A program made the position numbers and the translations under genes. A stretch of DNA of 64,000 bases from positions 81,792,155-81,856,154 of the forward strand of contig NC_134982.1 in NCBI RefSeq assembly GCF_965638725.1, read 5' to 3'. Numbering within the stretch: position 1 is the stretch's first letter; every line of letters starts with the position of its first letter. The notes beneath the pieces were generated by a model, which saw only the letters and a program-made list of their open reading frames with translations, was not told the DNA's origin and did not search any database. Shown piece after piece: positions 14,601-29,600 of the stretch. This stretch comes from Aptenodytes patagonicus (Eukaryota > Chordata > Aves > Sphenisciformes > Spheniscidae).

Positions 14601-17600
14601 TAAATATCTTTCTAATAATTTAGTATGTTAACTATAGCATGTGAAATAGGGGATCATGTATCATAGAGTTCACAGGGTTTGGTTTTTCTCCGGAGTATTT
14701 AATTTTGGAGGATTACTAGGTGTTTCATTAGCTATAAAAGTGTGTTTTAAGTTCATTCATAAAAATACCTGTATTAGAAAATTTTGCTGGAGAACAGCTG
14801 GCAGCCATAGGTTCAGTCTTTATGCAGCAGGGAAAAATGCTGCCCAGTAAAGCAACAAGACCACTCACTATCATACCTGAGGAGCTCGTATCTCAATAAT
14901 GAGCCAACCACTCTGCTAAGCTCATGATGATAGCCTAACGTATCATGACATCCTAACAAGACCATGCTTGCACCTTCCCTTGTGTTGACACCATGTCCAA
15001 AGTTCTTTGAGTAGCTTACAGGGAGGAATTCTTGCTTTGTGCCATGAAATAAAAGACCTTTAAGCTTCTGCATAACCAGGACTGTTTAAATTAGGGTCAG
15101 AACACCATAGTTTGTTACTTAGGTATTACAGAATTGAGTGTCTAGTCATGCCAAAGAGACAAATCTTTATATGCATTTATCAGTGAAAATAATTTTGTCT
15201 ACTAAGTGTGAATATTTTATAGTAAATTATTTTCATGTAAGTTGTTCTACATTACTGAGGAGCAGTAAACATTTAAAGACTAGGCAGTTGTTAAAATAAG
15301 ATACAACATAAAAACACAGATAAATCTATGACGCGCTTTGTTAGTATTTTTGTAAGTATTCTGCTGGAAAGTCAATAAGGGTGCAATAAATGCAGTGTGT
15401 CTGAATTTTCTAAGACCATTTGACAGGTTTCCCCATCAGATACTTACATGAAAAAGAATGTCAGAAGAATGAGGAGAAAGTTGTTGACCTGGAGGGAAAA
15501 AAGTCAAACAAAGGATAAGAAATGAAGACAAGTTCTTAATAAAAGCACTTCATGTCAATGGGATCCTACTTAATTTTTACATAAATAAAAATAAACCTTT
15601 TAAATTATACTGCATGTACTGTTATTCAAAGTAAAAATAGTAAGTTTGTTTCATGTATTTCCTTGGAAGAAACAGCAAGCAAGAAGAGCAAAAAGGATTA
15701 GGATAATGGGGTTTAATAATATGTGTGACAGCAAAGGTTCTGTCAGATTGCTCTCAGGCAGAAAAATTACCTTAAGACCTTTAGCTTCTTAAGAAAATAT
15801 GAGAAAATAAACCTGGATTGGCTGTTTCTGGCAAAGTAGTGGAATAGATTTATAGGCCTTTAACATACAAGTTTGTTAGCTGTATCCAGTTTCCAATTAG
15901 CCAATTTCCATTAGCTGTTGCATCAAAAAATGGGACCTTGGTAATTAAGTGTAAACTGTGAGTTGCCCCAGTTTGCATCCTTTTACTGCTGTTCTATGAA
16001 ATGGTAAGTATTGTTTGTCCTCTCTTTCCTTCTAGCACTTACTACTTTAGTATCTGAGCACACTGTATATACATCTGAGCACAGTGTAAATTTCTTTTGC
16101 AAAAAAGAAAAAAAAAGGTTAAATTCTGTAAGAAGTGAAAATTCTGAAAAAGTTAAATTTTTTAAAAACTGAGAAAAGGGGAAAATAAAAAGCAAAAGGA
16201 AGGAGTAGTGAAATAAAACAATACTCAAAAATAAAATTCTAGTAAAAATGAAAAAATATGCATAGCAATGGAAATAAAAGTTAATTAAAAATAATCTCAT
16301 TTAAAATATTCTGTAGAAACAGATTGCATTTTTTAAAATCCTTCTTTCGTAGCCGTTATCACCACAGTATTTCTGGAAAGTATTATGGCACTTTACAAGC
16401 AGGCAAGTAAAGCATGAATAAAATGACCTCTCCAAGTTCTCAGTGGGATTTTCTGTTGCAAACAGGTAGAGAATGAAGATTTCCTGAGATATGGTCCTCA
16501 GCCAAGCCATCTTTCATCAGGGTTTGCAGCTATATACCCTAATCCTGCCAGATTTTTCAAACATAGTTTGATTATAGATTTGGTCATACCGAACCATAAG
16601 TACTTGGTTACATCCCACAAACTAGCACTGAAAAAAGAGCCATTGGTGGCTCAGCATGCAGGACTAGTCCTTTTGACTAAATGCTGCATGGATGTCCCAC
16701 TTTCCTTCAAAATGAGGCTTGAAATTTAAGCCATGGCTAACATTGGTTATCAAAAATCCGTTACTGCTTTTCAAGACTGCCAATGCTGCTGGTATATATG
16801 CATGCTGGACAATGCGTTATGTTGAATATTTCAATACTAATTCAATTTCAATACTATTTCAACACTAAGTCCCGTAAGCATCAGTGACACAGTATTGCTG
16901 TCCCAAGGTTTCAGAAAACTGCTGTGTTCCATTTTCTGTAGCAACCATATTTCAGTAGCAGCTGAAATTACTCCTATGTCCTATCCATGTGTTTATTATA
17001 TACACAAACCACCCATAAACTTTCAAATAGAAGTTGTTGCATAAGTAAACTTTCAGATAGAAGCTGTTGCATAAATACAACTTTCATAATTTAAACTGTG
17101 GTTAAGCTGCAGTCAACAGGACATCAGGATATAGTCTCCAAGTTAAAAATGTTATCACATAAAACAAACTGTCCCAAAGTCTTACGCTGAGCCAAACTGT
17201 AATCTGAAGCTTCTGGGCTTGTTCTCCAGCCACACAGGAGGCAGTTACTTGCCAGGCATGTCAAATGCATTAACAGTTAGTTGGTAAGGAGAAATTAATT
17301 CTCCGGGAATGGGAACTGCTTCAGTAACCTTGTGAGAAAGAGTATATCGGCACAATTCTGATTTTGGACAAAAAATCATTCAGCTGGGATGAAATACACA
17401 AATGTGTCATATATCTCATCCTTTTGCTGAAAGGAGGAGCTCTAGTTCTTAAATCGCCTCAGGAAAATGGGTTGTCTGGTAATTAAGAGTAGTTTCCAAG
17501 CTTTCAAAAAGCACTGTAGTTATTCCTGAAGATTTATTCTCAGCAACGCTATATAGTTAACTGAGAAGAGGAAATTATAGGATTTAAGAAATAATCTGCA

Positions 17601-20600
17601 GTTGAATGGAGTTGTTTGTGTGTAACTACAGATCTGTGGTAATGACACAGGGGTGCGCGTTCCTTTACTCTTCCAAAAGCCTTCATTTTTATTGCACATT
17701 AGGAATATTTATAAGCTTTAAAAAAACTGATCAAGTTGCTAGTCCTAAGCAGTGACCAGCTGTCACATGGAGACTGTGAACACACCATTCTGGCTGCCTC
17801 AGGAACAGTCTCAGCTATTGGGGCGGGAAGCAGGAGTCCCTCTGGTCCTCCACTTATCTTGTTAGTGGATTCAGAGGTGGAACCAACTCCAGACTGTTCT
17901 TTAAAAACTTTACTTTTTAATAATTCAAAATATAAAACTGAGGAATAGTTTCTATCAGGAGGGTTTAGCTTTTCTGGCAGGTTGAAAAGGTCCTTGCTCA
18001 ATTCTGGAGCTGATTTCATGAAGAATGAGAAACCAACAGAGGCAGAAGAGACAATATCCACATGCCTGCCTCCTATCTGACAATACAATTGTATGAACCC
18101 AGTCGGTAACCAGGTTTCTAGTGCCAGAAGAACAAAGTTTTTTCTATATTTGCACTAAAAACAAAGATACTGCTTCTGGTGCAAAAAGAGGACATGGCGA
18201 CACGGAAATGGTTCTTTCCCTGACATTCTTGCCTGATGCCTCCCATGGTGCTATGGCTGGTTGTGGAAGTAGTTCAAAGCAAACATTGAACACGCTCTTC
18301 CCTAAGCTGGGAGAGTTTTCTCTGTTACTTGTCTCTGAAGATTACTATTTATTGTAGCAGGGACAACAAAGACTATGTTCCTCTTGACCAGCAACTGCTA
18401 AGCTTCAAGCAAATGCTCCCATACTGCACTGAGACATTGTGAAGAGGCACCATGTTCTACACCAATGTATCATTGTTTTCTTTTTTTCTGCATCAGATTA
18501 CAGATTTTCTATCATTTGCCAACATGGCGGATTACAGTCAATGTTCTGAATGTTAAGAGAAGGCATGTAATGGAATAAAGTTATTTCTTGAGTTCCTTGA
18601 ACCATCCATAGGTTATAATGACAGGGTGAGAGGAAAGGGACTTCCTCTCTGCATTGACTGAGAAAAAATTCTTTGGTGGGACCCACTGTGTCTAACTGAA
18701 GCACCTAACCATGAAACAAACTGTAGACAGCTAATGAAGCACTCCTTCCAAGGTAACTGCCTATCACGAAGGAGATTCTGTCCACCAAAATTGTCTAAAA
18801 TTAGGTATCGTGACTGTTCCTCCAGAGATCATAGAAGACACCTTCCTTTCTCAGACAATTACAGAACACAGGCAGTGACTTGCGGAGGATGTGAATCCCA
18901 CCCTGGATGTCCTAAAGATCTAGAGTCTTTCTTGTTGTAGAAGTGTGTAGAGGTGCTCCCAGGTATTGTGTTCCTCTTTTGGTTCACGTGAATGGTTTGG
19001 AGAAATGTCTCATTTGGAGAAATGCTACTCCGTCCATCACCACTACATACCCATCTCTTTGGAAGGATGTTATCTTTCTGGTTTTCTTCTAGATGGAGGG
19101 CATTCGTCTAATACTACATAGAGGATGGATATAAATTACCCACCTAGAACTGAAGAGCTTTTTTACTGTTATTAGAAATCAATTTGTTTGAAGACTTTTG
19201 ACAGCGTTCTTTTTTACGTGAAAGCACAGATTTGTCATAACTGGAAGTTCTGATGAAACTTTCATTCAAAAGGCTTCCCTGCGACAGGATGAAAATAGGA
19301 AGGAGGGGTGAGCCAGTTGACATGCCCCTCATGATAATAGTCATTCACCCAATTGCTAGGTGAGTGTCATAAAATAGGCTTTTTAGTTGTTCTGAAGAGG
19401 TGCTTGCTGCAGGCTTTTATATCTTAAAGGCCTTGCCATATCAAAACATGTAGTCTATCAGAATTCCGGTTTGCCAGTCAACCCTCACTGTAGGTCCTGG
19501 CTTCCCCACATTTCAGTTTTCGTAGTCTATTCTTGACTCTGAAAAATAGAGGAATTCAGAGTGCAGTTAGGAAAAGCATTTCTTATCATAAATTCATTGT
19601 TCAAACACTCGTTTAAGAAAGTTCATGCTTTCTGAGCCTACGTATGGGTATATTCCATGGACCATCTCCTTGAAGGATATTTGGTACAAATATCTCTTTT
19701 TACAAACTGACCTAGCCTTTGAGTGTATGTGCACATATGTGCATATAAATTTCTTGGAAAATCAGTCCCTTTGTCAGCAGAGATTAGAGGAGGAGGAAAG
19801 GTTGGTTTGTATTCCAAAGATGATATGGTCAGCTCTGGGAAAGACTCTGTGTAGAATATGAATGGCAAGGAAAGTGTTTATGAGAGATACTGAGCTGCTT
19901 CATGCCTTCTTGAGTCATCAAACAGAACAGCTGGTATTCCTTGCGTGATAAGATTTTTGTTGAATGGACTGACAGGGTTTCTCTGCAGGGTAAAAAAGCT
20001 GCTTTTTCTTTTTATCAATATCTGTTCTGAAAGCTATGCAAACCTACTGAAGTATGTTTTGCTTGAGATTTTATCAGCCTTATTTACTAACCCCTGAAAT
20101 CTAGGTAAAATTTCATTGATGGTGAAGCAGGAAGATGTAAAGTTCAGACTGAACAGCAGTGAATAACTTCGATAAATAGTCCTATCTGGAGAAAAAAAGG
20201 GTGGTTCAAGAAACAATTCCTCCTTCTTCTTCCTCAGAATAAATGTAAATGAAATCCAGGAATATGCAGAGGTCAAAATTTGATGGATGACCAATTTTCT
20301 GCCTTGTATGATCTCACCAGACAATACATTTCAGGCTCTATAATTTACCTCAGCTTTTAAAATATTTTATATACCATAAAGGAATGAGGAGACAGATGTT
20401 AGTATTTTCTACTAGAAAATTATTTTAATATTTGGACTGGTCAAGCATGAAGAATAGCTTAAGTGAGAGAGAGGTCTAATCTTAGCTGCTGACTCTAAGA
20501 ATTAGAAAATCATTTATTGTATATTTACTTCCTTCATTTGTAAGGGTAATGATGGAGGTGTCACCCCATTCAGTCCTCCCTGAGAGGGATACTGTTAAAC

Positions 20601-23600
20601 AGTCCGGCAGAATCTCTCCTTACCTTTGCTTTGTCTCATAACTGTTTTCACATTTACCTGTGCTTCTTACCCAGCTTCCAGGAGGCTCTCCAAGGAGTGC
20701 AACGGTAACTCCCCAAGCAGAACTGACCAGCTCAACATATCTTCCTAGATCTCTCTTAAAACTAGGTATCCCAAAGCTGACAACAGTGCAGACTGAAGTG
20801 GAAGCTACTATTGATGCTATCAAAGAGTAGCTTTATCCAGTCTAGAGATGTGTTGTCCTCTGCAGGTTTAAATGTAGAGCAATTATGGATAAAAGGAGAA
20901 TTTTTTTAATGGGACCACTGTGTTAGAGAAAAAGCACCAGTAACCTCTTTAGAATGAGGGATTGGAAGTCTACATAAAATGTGAGATGTCATGTTAGAGA
21001 GTATCAGGAAGCAAAGATGGAGAAAAGTTAGGTATTTTTAGCCTTTTAAGAATCTCATGTTTCCTGTTTTATTTTGTATTAAGCAAATACAATCATTTCT
21101 GTATCAAAGATGAGAACTCCAGGCAATATGAAGTTATACGTAAGGAACTCAAATGATGAGTTTACAAGATTACTGAGAATACTTGGGGCAGAAGGGCAAG
21201 TCCTCTCTTTCTTTTATTGCCAGGAAGCTCATGCTCTTGTCTACAGTGAACAATACCTTTCTGCAGGCAATCAGTCATGAGATACAGCACAAAATAAGCT
21301 GCTCAGGAAAGACAGATTGCCAGTGTATTTACAGTTACTGAGGCCGCACACTTATTATCTGGAGAAGAAGCCTAGGGTTTTCCTGAAGAAGTAGACATTC
21401 AAGACTTGGCACGGCTTGCCCATCAGACATAAAGTGTTTCCAACTCCTATGAAGAAAGGGGCATTTTGTGTGGATTTGATAGGCTGAAAATGAAGGCAAG
21501 GAGGTTTTGTAGGTCCTTTGTGAATCTGCATTTGATTTTAACCTAGCCCTCCAACTTGGCAAACCAAAAGGAAACAACAGCAACCCACAACAGAAGAACC
21601 TAGTGTACTAAGCATTAACACTTCCTCCCCACCCACATAGTACAAATTCCGTATCTTACACTCATAGCTAAAGTCTCCAGGCAATGTAATTCTTTTCTTT
21701 TAACCCTTTCCCCAGCTGGTACATGGAAAGTCTGTTACTGCAGAGTGCAAAAATAAAGAATTGGAGGGACCATGAGAAAATACCTGCTATGCTTTCTGGA
21801 ATGATCAGTAGGACTGGATCTTCTTTGAAAATGGTCATCTAAACTTTCCTTGAAAATTCAGCTGATGAGTATTCTACAACTTCTGCAGAAAGCCTGTTTC
21901 AGTGCTCACTTATACTTGGAATTGGAAAAGTGAACTTAATGTTGAAACTAAATCTCCCCTGATGCGAATCGGTCCAGTGACTTCTTGCCATATCATTGGT
22001 GTCTTTATAGGCAGTCTTTTATGTACTGACATACTGTTCTTTCTCCCTAAATCTTCTCTTTCCTATATTGTATAAATCCAGTCTATTCAAGGTTTCTTTG
22101 AGTCTGTATTTTCCAAATGAAGGGGTAAGATCTTAGAATTATGTGCCAAGATACTACATCAGGGTAGTATATAAATAATCACAGGTTTTCTATAGCAGAA
22201 TTGGAAGCATGGATTAACACTTGTATTACTGAAAGCAAATCATGTACTTGCTACAAGTAAAATCTGCTAGCAGTTTGTTGTCTATTTCCACACTCACAGC
22301 TCTTTGTGTGGAATATTGAATAGGACAGTGTAGTGCCAATAAACAAGAACACTTCCCAGTGAATCACTCTTTTATGCATGCCTATTTTGCTGTCTTTTCT
22401 TCACTTCTCAAATGTTGATTTTTCAAACATTTCCCCAAAATATCATTTAGCACGGTAGTTTAAAAATCAGAGAAAAGGCTTGAGATGTAATTTTCCACCT
22501 TTAGGTTTCCTAGGGCTATTCAGGATAGAGAGCTTTTGATTAAATAATATTGTTATTGTGTTGTGTTTTTGTGTTGCCAGTCCAGTTCTTGAAAAGGGAA
22601 TTTTCCTTTGTCCACCAAACTTCTTTGCACTAAAGTCAAAGTGGCATAGATGTAGAAACCTTATCGCTATAATCAGCAAATAAGTACAATAGTTATTGTC
22701 ATTGACCATTCTACAGTATATGCTGTTCTTAGCTCAGAGATGTTAAGCCTCCGTGACCATCATTTTACCTTACGTGACTCTGATGTTGTACCATTTTGTA
22801 CGCTTTTACTTAAAACAAGACATTAGATTTTAGGTACCAGATTTTTTTTTCTTTACATCATCAACTGCAGTCTTAGGATTTATTTTAGATAAACATGATT
22901 GCCTATCTGTGATAAGGTTTTCTCATAACCATAGACAACTTTATTTATAAAGGATGTTCTGCTACTTAATTTTTCAGGGCTCTTTCTCAGGATGATCAAG
23001 ATGATACCCATTTAAAAATAGAGGACATCATTCAGATGGTAAGTTCATCTTGAAATTTAAACATAAATACTCCTATAGAAAGGTTGTGGGTTTAAGTCAA
23101 TAAAACATAGCACAACTGCAACTTTACAACTCTGGACAGAAATACTGTTCTTTTATATCAGGAATGTACATTTCAGTTTAGAGAAAGTAAGAATTTGGAG
23201 CCCGTATCAAAGATGAACAGGTCAAAACTTTAGGATTTGGATTTAAATCACGATGGAAAAAAAAAAAGGAAAGATATTAATATATATGAAATGATGAGTG
23301 TCTGCCATCTCAGCTGCCATCAGAACCATAGCTGGCCTTGACTGGCAATGCCCATCCTCCAACTGTAGTCACCGCCATCTCATAAGTGCATTGCATTAAT
23401 CCAAAGAAGAGTGTGGGCAATGAACTGGGTGCAGAGTGGTTATGTGGAAAGTAACGCAGAATACAGACTTGACGTACTTACTCATGACTTGGTATGTGCC
23501 TGTTTTCCTATGAGTTTCCAGCCTGATGTTTACCCTTATGTTGTTAGCAATTTTTCTTAATTCTTATTTCTTTGTAGCAAAGAAGTTAATTACAACTCTG

Positions 23601-26600
23601 TGTTGAAAGTCCTTATGAAGTTCTTAATACACTGTTCTTTGAAATGTCCTTTGGTGCAAAAAGAGATCATTAAGTGTTCTCCTTATTTTTGCAGTCAGAT
23701 TGTCCAAAACCAGAGTGCTTTGAGACTTTGTCGGCCATGGAGCTTGCAGAGCAAATAACTCTCTTAGATCACGTAGTTTTCCGAAGCATACCGTATGAGT
23801 AAGTGTTCTCCTACGAGTGACTGAAGTGAGTACGGTGGATGAGTTACTGACTGGCAATGTTAGGCACTACACTAATTCATGCTACTGACAAAAAGGTTTG
23901 CATACATAACAGGATAATGTCCTTCGGCTGTTTGTATCATTGCCTCTGACTCCCTTGTAGTTTGATCACATTTTGAAAGACTGAGTTCTTAGCTAAGAAA
24001 AAAAATCTGTGATCTGAGGCTCTGGACTAGTGAAGGGTGAATATAGTCTGGAAGTGCTGAGTCTCTAGGGAGAGAGTGTCAAATCAGCTTCATTCATACA
24101 GCAGTTTAACATGGATATAACCACATAAGCTGACAAGACCAATTTCAGATAGGGTCACAATGCTGAAAATTAGGATGGGGGGATTGGGAGAGAGGATTAA
24201 AAGAAAAATAAATTTTCTTTATAGTATTTACTGCTTCAGACAGCATTAAAAATGGTACAGTGAAATGCTGAAATTAGTGTAAAGCTGTGTTCCTAGGTTC
24301 TAACAAAATGAGGTATACTTGAAATCCTGTTAAGCTACAGTTACAGACAGACACTCTGTACGGTGTATATTAAGGGCATTTTTGTTTGTTTTTTTCTCTC
24401 CCCTCAATGTCTAGAGAGTTTCTTGGGCAGGGCTGGATGAAAGTGGATAAAAATGAGAAAACACCCTATATTATGAAAACTAGTCAACATTTTAATGATG
24501 TAAGTACTCTTAAATACAGCTTGCTTTCTAGGAACTCTATTGACACTGTCTATGACCTCTGCAACAAGAATATCTTTTTTTTTTACAATGTGATGTAACT
24601 TCTTATCTAGTAGTAACTGAATGTTACAGTCTTTTTGTGATTAACCTTTTAAATCAAAGCACATGAAGATTCTCATTTTCAGCATTTCAGTGGCAATTTA
24701 ATAGAGTAGAACATTTTAAACTGTGCTACAATGCCTTGTTGCTTACAGAAGAAACTAAGTTTTCTCCAGAGGGTGAAAATATAACACCAATTCTATTTAA
24801 TGAATGCCCTTTGTATCCCCAACCGTATCTTTGCTCTTTACCATTTTCCTTGAATTTTACTGAGAGTCTTCCCAATCAGTTTTATTACTGTTGGCTTGGA
24901 GATACTCCCCATTGCATTTCTTACCCTTCTTTCATATCATCATTCCCCCAACTTCCCTACAACACTGTTCTCAATACGCTTTCTCTGGTTTTATTAAGAG
25001 CCATGAGTTCTGTTGTGCATTAGTTTTCTTCTGCTTTGTTCATTAAATAATTATATGTCGAAAGGGATTATATTTAAATGTCCTAAATTTCTTCCTCTTT
25101 GTTTGGTCAGATGAGTAACCTTGTTGCCTCCCAAATCATGAATTACACTGATGTCAGCTCCCGGGCTAACTCAATTGAAAAGTGGGTAGCAGTAGCTGAT
25201 ATCTGTCGATGTATGCACAATTATAATGGTGTGTTAGAAATCACGTCAGCCTTGAACAGAAGTGCAATCTACAGACTTAAGAAAACTTGGGGTAAAGTAT
25301 CCAAACAGGTAAGAAAGATACAATTACAGCATGGTTTCTAGATTTCACTGGTCAGTGTGTTCAGAAAACAACATGTTGAGATAGGATTCCTTCCATAAAT
25401 ATTTCTACTTTTACAATACTCTGACTATTTGCTGGAAACACCAAGTAGTACTGGTATTTCATGTCAAAGTATTTTGTGTTTCGCTTACCCTTTTTTTGGT
25501 ATCATTAATTAAATATCTGTAGGAACAAACTGATTTCAATGGGACTAGCAGGTGCCTAAGCCTAACGACTTGAGCCTGAAGTACTGAAATATTTGCAAGA
25601 ATTAAATTTAGATATTTTCAGATATACACATCTAGGTGGTTACTAGCTATAACTATAGCCAGCTCAAGTGCCTCAAATAGGAGCTGTATTTCCCTGCCTG
25701 TGCAGAAAGTTGGTAGAAAGATCAGCATTTCCTCTCAAGGTGCTGAGTTTTTTGCTACCAAGTAAGAGACCGTAGACAGCCAGACCTCTTTCTCATTTAG
25801 GTGCCTAAGTTCAGATGCAGTGAATATCTCCCTTTAACCCTTACCTTGGTGCTGAGACTGTCAGCAGCATGGCTGAGCCTGTGAGAATGGCTGCCAATAA
25901 CAAAAATAAGACACAAAAAAAAAGACTAGCCACTCTTTTTTAGGGAGTTGGACTTGATGATCCTTATGGGTCCCTTCCAACTCGAGATATTCTGTGTTTC
26001 TATGATTTTATGTTCTCTGTTTTAAATGTTTTGGAGAAATTGGTTGAATGATTTAAATCTCAGGTTTCTGCTATTTGAAAAAAAAAAGTTAGTATTTTAG
26101 TATGGTGGAATAACAGAGCAAGGAGGTCAGTAGGACAGAGCCAATCACTTTTAAGTTAGGCAGTATTTGAATACAGGGTTTACTCCAGCTAATTGGAAGA
26201 TTTCAGATTGCCCTTTTTAGATCTGGCTAATTGACATGCAAAAGGTGGGCTTTTATCATTGCATTCCCCCCTCCATATGTTTCTGCAGCTTTTGCAAAGC
26301 ACTCAAGGAGCCCAAGCAATGAAATCCACTTAGAATACATTCTGATTGCAGTGCCTTCTTTCTCCAGTCAGCTTTTTCTCAAATGCTTTATAGCTGGTGT
26401 TATGTTTTTTTATTTTAAAATATGCTAAAAATCCTTTCAGTACAAACTGTTATATAAGAGTTCACCTCCAAGTTTTATGTTTAGAATTTGTTTGATTTTT
26501 AAACTTCTCAATTTAAAAAAAAAAACCAACAGATTAATGTTGTTGCACAGTTCTCCAGTACTTATTGGAAATGTAATCTGCGTGTTTCATCAGCCTGCTA

Positions 26601-29600
26601 TTTAGAAGAAAAAGAAAGTGTCTGCTTCTGCCTACAGCTTTCTCTTAATTGGTAATTCAGTTTCAAATATGACAAATTTCTCATGATTCTCTATACTGTC
26701 TCAAGTCTATAGCATAAATAGACTGAAAAGCAAATTTATTTTGCTTACGAAGTAACCAGGCTCTGATGATGCCCACTGAAAGTAATTTGTGTAGGACAGT
26801 AATATATTTTCAAATACATATTCAGCTTTTATCAGAAACTTGGAGGCAAAACCAGCTTAGTGCAAGCTGCAAGGCAGTAAACATCCTTTACTGTCACTAA
26901 TTTCAGTAAACGCAGCTGAAGATCCTCAGCAACATGTACGATCAAGTCTCTAATATTCTTGTATACATGGTAAACTGAATTGCTGACCATTAATTTAATG
27001 AACTTGTGTTTTTTCCTAAATTTGCAGGCTAATAATATTAGCATAGATACAGGTTCTGTGTATCACTCAAAGGAAAATCTTTAATGCTGCCTAATCGCCA
27101 TCTTCAGAAATACACTAGGAACTACAATGAAGCTAAATTCCTAATGCCTATGTTATTACTTTTGAAAATGGGGTGAAGATGCTAAGTGAATTACACCTTT
27201 TCTAAAAACTAATCGCAGTCACTTATGTGAAACAGCAGTGACATTTGCAATGTATTTTTTTTCTAGACAAAAGCTCTCATGGACAAGCTTCAGAAGACTG
27301 TATCATCTGAAGGAAGATTTAAAAATCTTAGAGAGACACTCAAAAAGTACGCTTTCCTACACCATACAGTTGTGTTTTGTTATAAGCAGTGAATAGTACA
27401 TGTTAAAGATTAATTGGCTTTGATTAAGCTTTAATAATTAATATAATACTGGATAATATTTTTACCTAATAACTTTTTAAATTCTAGTTTTATTCTATTT
27501 GACATTATTGTTTTGCTGAATATCCCATGATTTAGTACACCTGATAAATAAATGTAATATTTCCAGAGAATTACTGAAACAAATCAAACTATTATTCTGT
27601 GTGAATGTTCCCTGTTGGGGTTTTACTTACACTGATAAACTTTTTCAATAAGTGTGAAGCCAGGTTTATAAATAAAAGTTCATATTCAAAAACAGGATTC
27701 CAGAGAGTCCTTGTTCCAGATAAGAAGTTTAGGGCTTAAGAATAAGCTTGAGTCAGATCAAAGTTCCAGTCACCCCTTTATCTTTTTTGTGACAGTGGCC
27801 AGTAGCTGATGAGAGGAACATAGGAACAGGTCAAAGGCACAGTGATATTTCCTCTCCTATACCCTCCCAGCCCCCTGTAGTCTGCCACCCTGGAAAACAG
27901 CCTGGGTTTTTGTACCGTAGTACTTGAATAATTTTTTCTTTAATTGATTTGCCAGATTGTGTTTGACTGTATGTAATTTTGGTATCCAAAATATCCTGTG
28001 GCAAGGGTTCTACAATTTATGTACTGACTCCAACTGTATGCATACAAAACCTGTATTTTTGCAAGTTCTGTAATTAGAAGTGGGCTTTCCAGGATTGAGT
28101 AGTACAACTACTTTAAATGGTCTTGAGAGAAGCAGGAATAATTGCTGAAATGTTTCAAAATATACATAGTGCAAGTTAGTCAATTTTTACTTTAAAAATA
28201 TTTTTGGGGAGCTAATCACTTTTTTAAAAATGTTTTTACTCACAATATATGAACAGGTACTTTTATACATCTTTCAGTTAATATATTGCTTGCCTGTGTA
28301 CAACAATCATCCTCATAATACAAAAAATACCCAGAATGAAGTGCACTGCTAAGCATAGTCAGCAGTCTGCCTAAGTTAACAGCACAGCCATCACCCTGCA
28401 TTTTTCTTATGCCAGAGCTTCAGAAAACCAAGCTTGCTACTATTTCTGCTGAGGCAAGAATCAGTGAGCATGGAGCACTGATTATTGCATTCGGGAAGCA
28501 ACAATCATTATCCCATTCCTGCTGTCCCTCCAAGAAAAGAAAATCCCTAGTCTCTAGAGTCTGTATTCACAGTTTTCCAGACCGTCTTTGCTACCTCTCT
28601 GTCGTCCTCTTTCTCTTTGTATTCACTGTTGAGAAGGCCTGAACAGACTTTGACAGAATGGTATATACATACATACACACACACACACACACACGCACGT
28701 ATATACATGCATATATCCATACATATGTGTATGTATGTATAAGTAGTGTATATATATGCATGTATATACGTATATATGTATATATCTCCACATGTACACG
28801 CACACACTCTCTCTTGCACACACACACACCCTTGTTATACTAGGATGCTTACACGACTGCAGAACACCAACCATGCAGAAGCACATCCACGTGCATTTTT
28901 AGCTTGTGTGTAGGATCTATTTCAGGGATTGTCTGTTAGCCAGGATTGAAATATGCTTAAAGGTGTTCTCTGAGTCCAGAGTTTACCTGTCCTTCCTCTC
29001 ACTCCATCACGTTACCATTCTACCTTTTACTAAAGGTTTTCTGCCATTAATATTAGATATTGGACAGAATACATTCAATTTGTCACAGGCAGAGTAAATA
29101 CAACACAAGTGAAGTCAGAGAAGCTGTTTGTCTTAGAAATGAATGTAACCCATTGATTAGAAGTATGTTAAGTAATAGTTTGTGTGAATTATAAAAAAAA
29201 TCAGTTTGTAAATTTAGCTACAGGTAAATACGCTGATTTCTTGTTTCACAGTTGTAACCCACCTGCTGTTCCCTACCTTGGAATGTACCTGACGGACCTG
29301 GCATTCATTGAAGAAGGAACACCAAACTTCACTGAGGAAGGCCTTGTCAATTTTTCCAAAATGAGAATGGTAATTTTCAGTTCCTTATACATTTTCCCAA
29401 CAGGTGTTTAATTGTGTGAGTTAATTATTGATTTAATTACAATTCCTTTGAATTTAACTTCTAAGATGCACAAGTATATTGGCACCATGCAAGATAGGTA
29501 GCTATTTGAAAGCAATTACTTGACCCAGTCTTCTATCACCACCTTCTGGTAAACTGAGTATTTTTACAGGGTGAATTTGCTTCCAATTTGTTCTTTGAGA

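Larger units (their letters stand above)
14600..22977 (+). other. RASGRF2 intron of 8.4 kb
   Basis: Non-coding with respect to RASGRF2. It contains a 30-bp tandem duplication (17017-17076), a pair of overlapping minus-strand open frames that may be a decayed coding relic (17699-18341), and an old CR1 fragment (21820-22105, minus strand). The rest is unremarkable AT-rich sequence. Confidence 0.8.

Noticed and set aside
28547..28886. Several Cys/Val/Tyr/His-rich ORFs on both strands
   Set aside because: They are translations of the CA/TATG microsatellite.
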